Shown one piece after another: positions 50,564 to 59,874 of a stretch of DNA of 64,000 nt. Numbering within the stretch: position 1 is the first letter of the stretch; each line of letters starts with the position of its first letter. Origin of the DNA: Sphingomonas sp. HF-S4. Its GTDB lineage: Bacteria; Pseudomonadota; Alphaproteobacteria; Sphingomonadales; Sphingomonadaceae. The stretch is taken from positions 372,001 to 436,000 of the forward strand of contig NZ_JAWJEJ010000002.1 in NCBI RefSeq assembly GCF_032911445.1, written 5' to 3'. The notes below the pieces were generated by a model. It was given only the letters and a program-made list of their open reading frames with translations. It was not told where the DNA came from and did not search any database. The translations under genes and the position numbers were made by a program.

Positions 50564-51598
50564 ATGATACCTGCTCCCTATCTGCTCTATCTCGGCCACA
50601 GCACCGACTCTGTCGGCATCAAGACTTCGCGCGGGCTCGCCGCGTTCCGCCCCGGCGATTGCGTCGGCGAATTCCGCTATGACGATTGCCCGCTGACGCT
50701 GGGCCTGCCGCGGATGAGCATCGCCGAAGGCGCGGCGGCGGGCGCGAAGACGTTGGTGCTGGGCATCGCCAATTCGGGCGGCACGCTGGGACGCGACCTG
50801 GTCGACGACGCGGCGGCGGCGCTTGAGGCGGGGATGAACGTCGCCTCCGGCCTCCACCAGCGGCTGCGCGACCAGCCACGGCTGGCGGCGCTTGCCAAGG
50901 AAAAGAACCTCCAGCTGTTCGACGTGCGCGATCCGCCCGCAGACCTCAAGGTCGGTAACGGATACAAGCGCGCCGGGCACCGGCTGCTCACCGTCGGCAC
51001 CGATTGCTCGGTGGGCAAGATGTACACTACGCTGGCGCTGACCCAGGCGATGCAGGCGCGCGGGCTCCAGGCCGATTTCCGCGCCACCGGGCAGACCGGC
51101 ATCCTGATCGCGGGCGGCGGCGTGCCGATCGACGCGGTGGTCGCCGACTTCATCTCGGGCGGGATCGAGCAGCTTGCGCCGGCGCGCGACGATGAAGGCT
51201 GGGACCTGATCGAAGGCCAGGGTTCGCTGTTCCACCCGAGCTTTGCCGGCGTATCGACCGGGCTGCTCCACGGCGCGCAGGCCGAGGCGCTGGTGATGTG
51301 CCACGATCCGAACAGGCTGCACATGCGCGGCATTCCGGGCCGGGCGCTGCCCGATCTGGGCGAATGCATCGAGATCAACCTGCTGACGGCGCGGCTGACC
51401 AGCCCCGAGGTGCGCGTGGTAGGCATCTGCCTAAACACGTCGGCGATGGACCCGGCCGAAGCGCGGGCGACCTGCGCGCGCACCGAGGATCGATACGGCC
51501 TGCCCTGCACCGACCCTATCGCCTTCGGCGTCGATGCGATCCTCGACGAGCTCCTATGTCCCGCATCCTCCGCGCGCAGCACGACAGCTTCCCGCTAA
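50564..51598 (+). CDS. dgcN: DUF1611 protein, N-acetyltransferase DgcN-type
   Basis: A 344-residue DUF1611 protein from ATG 50564, with GGAAGGGA just before. A P-loop-like motif GTDCSVGKMYT is at 145-155, with LIEGQGSLFHPSF and CHDPNRLHMRGIP later, typical of this family. Characterised relatives (DgcN) N-acetylate D-glutamate, and the partner DgcA racemises the product; that pair is encoded here in the same order. It overlaps dgcA by 43 bp. It starts 278 bp after the terminator of the structured RNA. Function is inferred from family and pairing. Confidence 0.88.
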   Translation: MIPAPYLLYLGHSTDSVGIKTSRGLAAFRPGDCVGEFRYDDCPLTLGLPRMSIAEGAAAGAKTLVLGIANSGGTLGRDLVDDAAAALEAGMNVASGLHQRLRDQPRLAALAKEKNLQLFDVRDPPADLKVGNGYKRAGHRLLTVGTDCSVGKMYTTLALTQAMQARGLQADFRATGQTGILIAGGGVPIDAVVADFISGGIEQLAPARDDEGWDLIEGQGSLFHPSFAGVSTGLLHGAQAEALVMCHDPNRLHMRGIPGRALPDLGECIEINLLTARLTSPEVRVVGICLNTSAMDPAEARATCARTEDRYGLPCTDPIAFGVDAILDELLCPASSARSTTASR

Positions 51599-52545
51599 GC
51601 ACGCCTTTCCGGATCTCCCGCGGCGTCAAGACGCAGGCGGAGGTGGTCACGGTGGCGCTAGAGCAGGGCGGCGAGACTGGGCGCGGCGAGGGCGTGCCCT
51701 ATGCCCGCTATAGCGAGAGCATCGAGACTGCGCTTGCGGCGATCCAAGGCGTGCGCGATGCGATCGAGAACGGTGCGGACCGCGCGCAGCTGCTCGGCCT
51801 GTTGCCTCCAGGAGCGGCGCGCAACGCAGTGGATTGTGCCTTATGGGATCTAGAGGCGCGGCTGAGCGGGTGCAGCGTTGCCAAGGCGATCGGCGCGCCC
51901 GAGCCCGAGCGGCTGGTCAGCGCGCTCACGATCGGGATCGATACCCCGGTAGCGATGGCGGTCGCCGCGAGCAGGGTTGCCCATGCGCCGCTGATCAAGG
52001 TCAAGGTCGATGCGACGATCCCCGACGCGCAGATCCGTGCGGTGCGTGCCGCCGCGCCCAAGGCGAAGCTGATCGTCGATCCCAACGAAAGCTGGGACGA
52101 GACGCTCGTGCGCGCGATGCAGAAGGTGCTGGTGAGCCTGAAGGTCGACCTGCTCGAGCAGCCGGTGCCGGCCGAGGCGGACGAATGGCTCGAGGGCTTC
52201 ACGCCAGAGGTGCCGATCTGCGCCGATGAATCGGTGCATGTCGCCGAGGATCTTGAGGTGATCGCGCGGCGGTATCAGGTGGTCAACGTCAAGCTCGACA
52301 AGTCGGGCGGGCTGACCGAGGCACTGGCGTTGGCGCAGGCCGCGCGAGCGCGCGGGCTGGGGCTGATGACCGGGTGCATGATCAGCTCGTCGCTGTCGAT
52401 CGCGCCGGCGCTGCACGTTGCGCGGATGTCGGACTTCGTCGATCTTGACGGGCCGATCTGGCTCCGGGAGGATTATCCGGGCGGCGTTCGCGACGAGGCC
52501 GGCTGGCTGTCGCCCCCGCAGACGGGATTTTGGGGAAGCATATGA
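51556..52545 (+). CDS. dgcA: enolase-superfamily epimerase, N-acetyl-D-Glu racemase DgcA-type
   Basis: A 329-residue enolase-superfamily enzyme of the dipeptide epimerase type. The catalytic lysine pair is in IKVKVD (K148, K150), metal ligands are D175, E201 and D224 (IVDPNES, LLEQPVP, ICADES), and the second base is K246 in VNVKLDKSGG. Next to dgcN it most likely racemises N-acetyl-D-glutamate, though an L-Ala-D/L-Glu epimerase role in peptidoglycan recycling is a close alternative. ATG 51556 (MSRILRAQHDSFPL). It overlaps dgcN by 43 bp and the next gene by 4 bp. Confidence 0.9.
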   Translation: MSRILRAQHDSFPLSTPFRISRGVKTQAEVVTVALEQGGETGRGEGVPYARYSESIETALAAIQGVRDAIENGADRAQLLGLLPPGAARNAVDCALWDLEARLSGCSVAKAIGAPEPERLVSALTIGIDTPVAMAVAASRVAHAPLIKVKVDATIPDAQIRAVRAAAPKAKLIVDPNESWDETLVRAMQKVLVSLKVDLLEQPVPAEADEWLEGFTPEVPICADESVHVAEDLEVIARRYQVVNVKLDKSGGLTEALALAQAARARGLGLMTGCMISSSLSIAPALHVARMSDFVDLDGPIWLREDYPGGVRDEAGWLSPPQTGFWGSI

Positions 52546-54101
52546 AGGTCGCGTTGTTGCTCGGGATCGCGGCCTTCTCGCTGGGGGCTGCTGCTCCGGC
52601 GCCGCGGAAGGTCGATCTGCTGATCCGTGGCGGCACGATCTATACCGGCAGCGCCGAGCCGTTCGTTGGCGACGTCGCGATTCTCGGCGACAGGATCGTA
52701 TCGGTGAGCCGGCATGCCGATATCACCGCCACGCGGGTGATCGACGCCAAGGGGATGATCGTCGCGCCCGGGTTCATCGATCCGCACACGCATATGGGCG
52801 GCGAGCTGACTTCGGACGATCCGGCCAAGCGGCTGGTGCCCGCCTTCCTGATGCAGGGCGTGACCACGGCGTTCATCGGCAATGACGGCGGCGGCAGCCC
52901 GGATGTCGCGGCGGTGCTGGGCAGCGCGGCGAGCAAGCCCGTCGGGATCAACTATGCCGCCTATGTCGGCTTCGGCGCGGTGCGCGAAAAGGTGGTCGGC
53001 GAGGCCGATCGCGTGCCGACCGACGCCGAGCTCGGGCAGATGAAGGCGCTGGTCGCGAAGGCGATGTGCGAGGGCGCGCTGGGGCTCTCGACGGGGCTGT
53101 TCTATGCGCCGCAGAGCTTTGCCAAGACCGGCGAAGTGGTGGCGTTGGCGCGCGAGGCCGGGACACGCGGCGGTGTCTATGACAGCCATATACGCGACGA
53201 ATCCAGCTACACCGTCGGGCTCGCGGCGGCGATCGACGAGGCGATCGCGATCGGCAAGGGGGGCGGGCTGCCGGCGCATATCAGCCATATCAAGGCGCTC
53301 GGCGTGGATGTGCAGGGTCAGGCACCCGCGATCATCGCCAAGGTCGAGGCGGCGCGGCGGCGCGGGCAGAAAGTGACTGCGGACCAGTATCCGTGGAGCG
53401 CGAGCGGCACGAGCCTGGTCGCGTCGCTGATGCCGCTCTGGGCGCAGGACGGCGGGCGGCCGGCGCTGCTCAAGCGCTTCGACGATGCTGGGCTGGCGCA
53501 GAAATTGCGCGCAGGGATCACCGAGAATCTTCGAAAGCGCGGCGGGGCTGACAAGTTGCTGATCGTCGAAGGGAAATACGGCAATCGGACGCTGGCGGAT
53601 GTCGCGAAGGCGCTCGGCCAGGATCCGGTGACCGCGGCGATCACCGTGATCCGCATCGCCGATCCGGGCGTGGTCTCGTTCAACCAGAGCGAGGCCGATA
53701 TCGCGAAGTTCATGGCGATGCCGTGGGTGATGACGGGGTCGGACGCCTCGGGCGGGCACCCGCGTGTCTATGGCAGCTTCGCGCGGAAATACGCGAAATA
53801 CACCAAGGCGGAGAAGGTGATCACGCTGCGCCAGTTCATCGAGCGGAGTTCTTCGCTGACCGCGGATACGTTCGGGCTGCAGGGCCGCGGGCATCTCCGC
53901 GCCGGGGCGTTCGCCGATCTGGTGGTGTTCGATCCGGCGCAGTATGCGGCGCGGGCGACCTATGAGGCGCCGACCTTGCTGGCGCAGGGCGTGCGCAGCG
54001 TAGTGGTCAATGGCGTGGTCGCGGTGGACGGCGGGGTGATGACCGGGAAGGCTGCGGGGCGGGCGCTGGCGCATGCCCCGACGGTCGGGACGTGCCGGTG
54101 A
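52542..54101 (+). CDS. secreted N-acyl-D-amino-acid deacylase
   Basis: A 519-residue amidohydrolase with a signal peptide (MKVALLLGIAAFSLGAAAPA). The metal site is FIDPHTHMGG (HTH at 82-84), with later LSTGLFYAPQ, DSHIRDES and PAHISHIK, and a C-terminal RAGAFADLVVFDP typical of D-aminoacylases. It removes acyl groups from N-acyl-D-amino acids. Its start overlaps the dgcA stop (ATGA), so it belongs to the same operon. Because it carries a signal peptide it probably acts in the periplasm, on substrates from outside or from the wall, before uptake by the symporter encoded next. Confidence 0.92.
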   Translation: MKVALLLGIAAFSLGAAAPAPRKVDLLIRGGTIYTGSAEPFVGDVAILGDRIVSVSRHADITATRVIDAKGMIVAPGFIDPHTHMGGELTSDDPAKRLVPAFLMQGVTTAFIGNDGGGSPDVAAVLGSAASKPVGINYAAYVGFGAVREKVVGEADRVPTDAELGQMKALVAKAMCEGALGLSTGLFYAPQSFAKTGEVVALAREAGTRGGVYDSHIRDESSYTVGLAAAIDEAIAIGKGGGLPAHISHIKALGVDVQGQAPAIIAKVEAARRRGQKVTADQYPWSASGTSLVASLMPLWAQDGGRPALLKRFDDAGLAQKLRAGITENLRKRGGADKLLIVEGKYGNRTLADVAKALGQDPVTAAITVIRIADPGVVSFNQSEADIAKFMAMPWVMTGSDASGGHPRVYGSFARKYAKYTKAEKVITLRQFIERSSSLTADTFGLQGRGHLRAGAFADLVVFDPAQYAARATYEAPTLLAQGVRSVVVNGVVAVDGGVMTGKAAGRALAHAPTVGTCR

Positions 54102-54123
54102 AGGTTGCTTCCCGCCAATCATC

Positions 54124-55377
54124 GTGGCGCCCGTGCTGAGCGCCTGGTTCGGGATCGCGCTGTGGAAGCGGGTGCTCGGGGCGCTAGCGCTGGGGCTCGT
54201 GTTCGCTCTCGTCTGGCCGCAGGGGACGCCATACGTCCAGTTCCTCGGCGACCTGTTCGTCCGGGCGATCCGGATGCTGGTCGCGCCGATCGTGCTGGTG
54301 ACGATCGCGGCGGGGATCACCGCGCTCGCCGATCCCAAGCGGCTCGGCGGGCTGGGCGGGCGGACGATCGGGCTGTTCGCGCTGACCACGGCGATCGCGG
54401 TTTCGGTCGGGATGCTGGTGGCGACTTTGGTCCAGCCCGGCGTCGGCGCAGCGCTGGGAACGGCGGCGCCGCATGCGCTGGGCGAGCCGGTGACGCCGTA
54501 CCAGCAACTGATCGGGATCGTCCCGCTCAACATCTTCGAGGCGCTGGCCAAGGGCGACATGCTGGCGCTGATCTTCGTCGCGATCCTGGTCGGGGTCGGC
54601 ACGGTGGTGGCGGGCGAGCCGGGCAAGCCGTTCGCGGCGCTGCTCCAGTCGACGTCGGCGGTGCTTCTGAAAGTCGTCGGGATCGTGATGGAGGCGACGC
54701 CTTTCGGGGTGTTCGCGCTGATCGCCAATGCCGTGGCGGCGAACGGCGCGGCGGTGTTCGTCCATGTCGGCTGGCTGGCGCTGGCGGTGGTGCTGGGGTC
54801 GCTGATCCAGATCGTGGTGGTGCACAGCCTGATCCTGAGGCTGCTGGCGAAGCTGCCGGTGCTGCCGTTCTTCCGCGGGATCGTCGATGCACTGGTGGTG
54901 GCGTTCTCGACCGCTTCGAGCTCGGCGACGCTGCCGGTGGCGATGCGGGTGGCGGAGAAGAATCTGGGCGTCGGCCGGCCGGTATTCTCGACGGTGCTGC
55001 CGCTCGGCGCGAGCATCGGCAAGGACGGCACGGCGATGTATGTCGGGCTGCTCAGCATGTTCGCGCTGCAGGCGTTCGGGACGCCGCTGAGCCCGCAGGT
55101 GTATGCGACGGTGCTGCTGACCGGCGCGCTTGCGGCGTTCGGTACGGCGCCGGTGCCCTCGGCATCGCTGTTCATGCTGGCGGCGGTGCTGTCGGCGGTC
55201 GGCGTGGCGCCCGAGCAGACGGCGCTGGTCGTCGGCTTCGTGCTGCCGTTCGACCGGCTGCTCGACATGACCCGGACGGTGCCAAGCGCTTGCGCCAACC
55301 TGACCGTCGCGACGACGGTAGCGCGGTGGGAAAGCGAGCTCGACGAGAATGTGCATCGGGGGAAGGCGGAGGCTTAA
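54124..55377 (+). CDS. dicarboxylate/amino acid:cation symporter (DAACS, GltP-like)
   Basis: A 417-residue transporter with about eight helices and two re-entrant loops. The family marks are the serine-rich tip STASSSATLPV near 260-275, the LPLGASIGKDGTAMY segment, and LPFDRLLDMTRT near the end. It imports glutamate, aspartate or C4-dicarboxylates with sodium or protons. The start is uncertain: GTG 54124 gives VAPVLSAWFGIALWKRV, close to family starts, and an ATG at 54073 would overlap the deacylase gene by 29 bp. As the last gene of the dgcN-dgcA-deacylase operon, glutamate uptake, perhaps including D-glutamate, fits well. Confidence 0.9.
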   Translation: MAPVLSAWFGIALWKRVLGALALGLVFALVWPQGTPYVQFLGDLFVRAIRMLVAPIVLVTIAAGITALADPKRLGGLGGRTIGLFALTTAIAVSVGMLVATLVQPGVGAALGTAAPHALGEPVTPYQQLIGIVPLNIFEALAKGDMLALIFVAILVGVGTVVAGEPGKPFAALLQSTSAVLLKVVGIVMEATPFGVFALIANAVAANGAAVFVHVGWLALAVVLGSLIQIVVVHSLILRLLAKLPVLPFFRGIVDALVVAFSTASSSATLPVAMRVAEKNLGVGRPVFSTVLPLGASIGKDGTAMYVGLLSMFALQAFGTPLSPQVYATVLLTGALAAFGTAPVPSASLFMLAAVLSAVGVAPEQTALVVGFVLPFDRLLDMTRTVPSACANLTVATTVARWESELDENVHRGKAEA

Positions 55378-55508
55378 CTTCGCACTTTGCGCACTTATTC
55401 TTTTCGAAAGTTGCGGGAAGAGGTTATTTTGTTGCGCTCGCATTCATCGGTTTGACGATGTCAAAGAGCGGGCCGCGCAACCGGCGTCCTAGACAATCAG
55501 ACGAAATC

Positions 55509-57095
55509 CTACATTGCAAGCTGGCACCAGAACTGGATCATGCCCGCGAACAGATACGGGTGGTGTGCCTCGACCTCATCCCATAGCGAAAGGTCGAGCG
55601 GATCGGCGCCTGGGCCATGGGCCTCGTGGAAGCGGGCAAGTGCCTCGGGTGAGGCATCGAAGCCGACCAGCCTGAGCCCGGCGCCGGCGACCAGCGCGGC
55701 GATCTCCGGGAAGGTATAGTGGTGTTCGTGGACGTGGAAGGCGAGGTCGCGGCAGCCGCTGATCGAGTAGAAATCGTCGCTCTGGCGCAGCAGCGCGAGC
55801 GGGTCGTCTTCGGGCAGCGTCAGCACGTGCGCGCGGAAGGCGCGGATGCCGGCGTCGTCTGCCTGCCAGCCGCGCTCGGCGATCCGTGCGTGCGCGGCGC
55901 GGACGGGCGCGCGGGCGCGGCGGCTGTAGAGCGCGAGGCGGACGATCCCGCCGGGGCGTAGCGTCCGGACGATGCTGGCGAGGCCCGCATGGGGGTTTGC
56001 CATATGGTGAAGGACGCCGGTGCTGGTGGCGACGTCGAAGGTCTCGTCGAGCCGGTCGAGCGCCAAGATGTCGCCGTGGAAGAAGCGGAGGTTGGTGACG
56101 CCCAATTCCTGCGCCTTGCGCTGCGCGAAGGCGAGGCTGGCGCGGCTCAAGTCGATCGCGGTGACCGACAGGCTGGGGTCCATCCGCGCCAGGTCGATCG
56201 CTTCATAGCCCGTGCCGCAGCCTGCGATCAGCACCGAAAGCGGGGCCGGGGGCAGCCCGGCGCGATCCACGCCGGGCAGCGCTTCGAGCAGCGGGCGGAA
56301 ATCGGTGCGGCGCGAGGCGGGCGGCGCCTGCCAACGCGGATAGGGGTGCGCCTCATATTGGCGCTGGACCTGCGCGGAGAGGCCCTGGGGGGCGGCGAAA
56401 CCGGGGAGGGCGGCGGCGAGTTCGCGCTCGACGGTGGCCTCGCGGACGCGCTGGGCGAGAAGCTGCCAGGCCGGGCCTTCGCCGAAGCGGGTGGGCGGTT
56501 GGACCAGCGCTTCGGCGAGGCCGGTGGGCGGCTGGTCGGGCGCGGGCCAGACATATTGGCTGGCGAAGGCCTGGAGCGCGAGCGCGGGGAGCAGCGGGGG
56601 CGTGTCGCCCGTAGCGGTCAGCGCGTCGCGTAACGCGACCAGGCGGGTTTCGATTGCCGGATCGGTGTTGATGCAACGGGTGAGGAACAGCGGCCAGAGC
56701 GGCTCGCGGTCGTCGGCGTGAAGGAGCAAAGCGGCGGCGACGCGAGCGAGCGGCTGCGGGTCGAGCTGGTCGTCGGCGAGGCAGGCGCCGATATCCGCGG
56801 CGAGGCGCGCGTCCCAGCTAGTGGGGCGGAGCGGGGCGAGCAGCTCGGCGAGCGGGCGGCGGATCGCGTGGCGCGCGGCGGCATTGCCCTGCGCGCGGGC
56901 AAGCGCGGCGCGCAGCACCGCCAGCGCGGCGGCGGTGTCGCCCTGGTGCGCGGCGAGGCCGGCGAGCGCGAGATAGCCGGGGAGGAAGTCGGGATGCGTC
57001 TCCAGGCTATGGGCATAGGCCGCGCGCGCTTCGCCGAGGCGGCCGGCGCGGGCGAGCTGCTGGGCGTGGAGGAAGGGCTCGGGAGCGGCGCGCAT
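55509..57095 (-). CDS. TPR-type class I methyltransferase
   Basis: A 528-residue protein. The N-terminal about 130 residues carry TPR-like repeats (LARAGRLGEARAAYAHSLET, then LAGLAAHQGDTAAALAVLR). The C-terminal half is a SAM methyltransferase: motif I VLIAGCGTGYEAIDLA near 288, then DLSRASLAFAQRKAQ and STGVLHHMANP. Between them lies QRQYEAHPYPRWQAPP, a segment seen in a group of bacterial proteins of unknown substrate. A protein or glycan target picked by the TPRs is an inference. Convergent with the DAACS gene and divergent from dacB. Confidence 0.88.
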   Translation of the reverse strand: MRAAPEPFLHAQQLARAGRLGEARAAYAHSLETHPDFLPGYLALAGLAAHQGDTAAALAVLRAALARAQGNAAARHAIRRPLAELLAPLRPTSWDARLAADIGACLADDQLDPQPLARVAAALLLHADDREPLWPLFLTRCINTDPAIETRLVALRDALTATGDTPPLLPALALQAFASQYVWPAPDQPPTGLAEALVQPPTRFGEGPAWQLLAQRVREATVERELAAALPGFAAPQGLSAQVQRQYEAHPYPRWQAPPASRRTDFRPLLEALPGVDRAGLPPAPLSVLIAGCGTGYEAIDLARMDPSLSVTAIDLSRASLAFAQRKAQELGVTNLRFFHGDILALDRLDETFDVATSTGVLHHMANPHAGLASIVRTLRPGGIVRLALYSRRARAPVRAAHARIAERGWQADDAGIRAFRAHVLTLPEDDPLALLRQSDDFYSISGCRDLAFHVHEHHYTFPEIAALVAGAGLRLVGFDASPEALARFHEAHGPGADPLDLSLWDEVEAHHPYLFAGMIQFWCQLAM

Positions 57096-57208
57096 CGAGG
57101 AGCATCCTAGGTCGGTTCAGCTGGGGTGACGAGGGGCAATGCCCGGTGGTTATGCCTTGTTTCGTGCTGGGCGGTTGCCCCGGCGCGGTTTGGCGATAGG
57201 CTTCGGGC

Positions 57209-58642
57209 ATGAAACGAACCTTGCTGCTCCCGCTCCTCCTCGTCACCACGGCACCCGCGTTCGCGCAGAGCCTCGAGCGGCGCGTCGAGGCGGTGTATGC
57301 CGAAGCCCCCGTGGGGACGCGCTTCGGGCTGGTGGTGCTCGACGAGAAGGGCAAGGAGATCGTCGCGATCCATCCCGACGGGCGGTTCATGCCGGCGTCG
57401 AACACCAAGATGTTCACCACCGCCGCGGCCTATGCGTCGCTCTCCGGGCTCGACCGGCCCGACGGCACCGGCGGCGCGGCGGTGCGGATCGAGGGCGGCG
57501 ACGTGATCCTCGAAGGGCATGGCGATGCGCGGCTGTCGAGCGCGAAGGATTGCGCGGTCGATTGCCTGGCGACGCTGGCCGATGCGGTCGCCGCGAAGAC
57601 CCGGCGGGTGCGGCACGTAATCGGTGACGACACCGCGTTTCCCGACCAGCGCTGGAGCCCGGGGATGAGCTGGAACAACATCCCCGGGCGCTATGGCACC
57701 GGCGTCTCGGCGCTCACGCTCGACGATAACGAGCTGGTGATCGAGGTGACGCCGGGCACGCTCGGTGCGGCGCCGCGAGTACTGCTGCCGATCGACTATT
57801 TCACGATTCAGAACCACGCGGTGACGGTGGCGGGGGCGGAGCGGAAGCTCGGCTATGACCGCGATATCAACAGCCGCGTGCTGCGGCTGACCGGCACGAT
57901 CGGCGTGGATGCGAAGCCCGATCCGCTGCGCGTCGGGATCGACGATCCCGCGCAGTATGCGGCGTGGCGGTTCCGGGAATTGCTCGCGGCGCGGGGGGTG
58001 AAGGTGACCGGCGCGGTCTCGGCGCGGCACCGCGCGCTGACGCCCGGCGACGATCCCGAGGCGCGCAAGGGGGCGCCCGCGGTGCGCCCGCCGGTGCAGG
58101 CGGCGCTCGCCCGGCTGACGCCGCCGCCGCTTGCCGAGGACGTGGTGCGGATCAACAAGGAGAGCCAGAACCTCCATGCCGAGCTGCTGATGCGGCGGGT
58201 GGGCGCGCGGCGCGGAAGCGGCTCGATCGCCGATGGGGTCGCCGAGGTCGAGGCGATGCTCGCGGCGGCGGGGGTGCCGCGCACCGCCTGGGACCTGTCG
58301 GACGGATCGGGGATGTCGAGCTACAACCGCGCGGCGCCGCGCGGCACCGCGACGATGCTGCGCTGGATCGCTGCCCAGCCCTGGGGGCCGGCATGGCGCG
58401 CGTCGCTGCCGGTCGGGGGCGTCGACGGGACGCTGGCGCGGCGCTTCAAGGGGACGCTGCTCGAAGGGAAGGTCTTCGCGAAGACGGGGACACTCAACGC
58501 GACCAATGCGCTGTCGGGCTATCTGGTCGCGAAGAGCGGCAGGACGCTGACCTTCTCGACCTTCGCCAACGATGTGCCTGCGGACGCGAGTGCGACCAAG
58601 TATCTGGACGCGGCGCTGGTGGCCGTGGCGGAGGGGAACTAG
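57209..58642 (+). CDS. dacB: D-alanyl-D-alanine carboxypeptidase/endopeptidase (DacB, S13)
   Basis: A 477-residue penicillin-binding protein of the S13 family. A signal peptide ends at APAFAQ. The SxxK motif is S64-N-T-K67 in PASNTKMF, the second motif is in DGSGMSSYN, and KTG is in FAKTGTLNA. It trims D-Ala from peptidoglycan stem peptides and cuts cross-links in the periplasm. ATG 57209. The 4 bases at its 3' end overlap a small minus-strand gene. Close to ampG and a serine hydrolase, which also act in cell wall recycling. Confidence 0.93.
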   Translation: MKRTLLLPLLLVTTAPAFAQSLERRVEAVYAEAPVGTRFGLVVLDEKGKEIVAIHPDGRFMPASNTKMFTTAAAYASLSGLDRPDGTGGAAVRIEGGDVILEGHGDARLSSAKDCAVDCLATLADAVAAKTRRVRHVIGDDTAFPDQRWSPGMSWNNIPGRYGTGVSALTLDDNELVIEVTPGTLGAAPRVLLPIDYFTIQNHAVTVAGAERKLGYDRDINSRVLRLTGTIGVDAKPDPLRVGIDDPAQYAAWRFRELLAARGVKVTGAVSARHRALTPGDDPEARKGAPAVRPPVQAALARLTPPPLAEDVVRINKESQNLHAELLMRRVGARRGSGSIADGVAEVEAMLAAAGVPRTAWDLSDGSGMSSYNRAAPRGTATMLRWIAAQPWGPAWRASLPVGGVDGTLARRFKGTLLEGKVFAKTGTLNATNALSGYLVAKSGRTLTFSTFANDVPADASATKYLDAALVAVAEGN

Positions 58643-58788
58643 CGGCGCTTGCGCGAAAAGTCTGGCGGGCTCCGCCAGCCTTCGAGGATCGCTTCCAGCC
58701 TGGGATGCAGCCACCGCGCGATCGGAACGTAGATCGTTAGCGTGAGGATGGCGGCAAGGATCGCCCAGCCGATTACAAGAGAGTCCAT
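58639..58788 (-). CDS. 49-residue single-pass membrane protein
   Basis: A short frame with ATG 58788, AAGGA eight bases before it, and a TAG stop at 58639. It codes for MDSLVIGWAILAAILTLTIY followed by VPIARWLHPRLEAILEGW and a basic end SRKRR. One membrane helix (about 4-22) and a positively charged tail suggest a small inner-membrane protein with the C-terminus inside. No family recognised. It overlaps dacB by 4 bp on the opposite strand and lies 69 bp downstream of the serine hydrolase gene. Confidence 0.7.
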   Translation of the reverse strand: MDSLVIGWAILAAILTLTIYVPIARWLHPRLEAILEGWRSPPDFSRKRR

Positions 58789-58857
58789 AGGTGCATCCTT
58801 TCCAGATGAAGTATCGCACGCCTCCCCGGCACTCGCCAGTTCGAACTCGATGACAAC

Positions 58858-59874
58858 CTAGTGTCGTGAGACGGCTTCGCGCTGCCATGCGGCGATGACG
58901 GCATCGCCGGTTTCGGGGCGAAGCTGGAAGATGCCGCTCTCGCGGTGCCGCGTCGGGTGGACGCGGTTAGTAAGCAGCGTCCAGGCGAGGCCGCGATCGA
59001 AGTCGAGCCACAGGCCGGTGCCGGTGAAGCCGGTATGGCCGATCGTCTCGTCCGAGCATGCCTGCCCGCCCGACCAGCCGGCGAACTTGCGCTCCCAGCC
59101 GCAGGTGCGGTGGTCGAATTGCGGCGTGCGGATCGCTTCGAGCATCGCGGGCGAGGCGCCGCTGCCGTCGAGCAAGCCCTGGGCGAAATCGAGCACGCCG
59201 GCGACGGTGCCGAACAGCCCGGCATGGCCGGTCTGGCCGCCCATCGCGGCGGCGTTTTCGTCATGCACTTCCCCCTGGAGCACGCGGCCGCGCCATTGGC
59301 AGTGCTCGGTGGCGACGGCGGGACCGGGGGGCGGGCCGAAGCCGAGGCCGGGGCCAAGGTCCCAGGCGCCGAGCGGCGCGCCGGTGATGCGCTCGATCGC
59401 GATGCCGAGCAGGAGGAAGTTGATGTCCGAATAGACCGGAGGCCCGTGGCGCCATTCGCGCTGGAGGAGGAAGGCGCGGAGCCGGGCGGGATCGTCGCCA
59501 TAGGTGTAGATCGGCTCGACCGCGGGGAAGAAGGAGCGGTGGGCCAGGCAGTCGCGGAAGCTGAGCTTGCGCTCGGGGGCGTTGGCGACGTCGTATTGGC
59601 GGAGGTCCGGGATCGCGGTGGTGAGCGGGGCATCGAGATCGAGCCTCCCTTCGTCCGCTAGGCGCAGGATCATCGTCGTGGTGGCGATGACCTTGGAGAC
59701 CGAGGCGAGGTCGAACCAATGGTCCTCGGTGAGCGGCTCGGGCTTCGGGACCAGCGCGGCATGGCCGGCGACGTGCACCCAGCGGCGGCCGTCGGCGGCG
59801 ACCACGCCGAGTGTCGCGCCGGGGATGCGGCCGTCGGCGACTGCGGCGGCGGCGGGGGTGAAGGCCTCTTTCAT
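58858..59874 (-). CDS. cytosolic serine hydrolase, class C beta-lactamase fold
   Basis: A 338-residue beta-lactamase-related protein. The SxxK motif is S58-V-S-K61 in LASVSKVIATT; YSD in GPPVYSDINFLLLG is the second motif, and HTGFTGTGLW holds the third. No signal peptide, so it acts in the cytoplasm. Its ATG overlaps the ampG stop (ATGA). As AmpG brings muropeptides into the cell, a peptidase or esterase role on those fragments is a reasonable inference, but no activity is known. ATG 59874 (MKEAFTPAAAAV). Confidence 0.9.
   Translation of the reverse strand: MKEAFTPAAAAVADGRIPGATLGVVAADGRRWVHVAGHAALVPKPEPLTEDHWFDLASVSKVIATTTMILRLADEGRLDLDAPLTTAIPDLRQYDVANAPERKLSFRDCLAHRSFFPAVEPIYTYGDDPARLRAFLLQREWRHGPPVYSDINFLLLGIAIERITGAPLGAWDLGPGLGFGPPPGPAVATEHCQWRGRVLQGEVHDENAAAMGGQTGHAGLFGTVAGVLDFAQGLLDGSGASPAMLEAIRTPQFDHRTCGWERKFAGWSGGQACSDETIGHTGFTGTGLWLDFDRGLAWTLLTNRVHPTRHRESGIFQLRPETGDAVIAAWQREAVSRH

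Noticed and set aside
52473..55298. 941-residue minus-strand reading frame across the dgc operon
   Set aside because: It is a mirror of the codon bias of the plus-strand deacylase and symporter genes; its residues are low complexity (Ser, Thr, Arg, Pro) and match no family.
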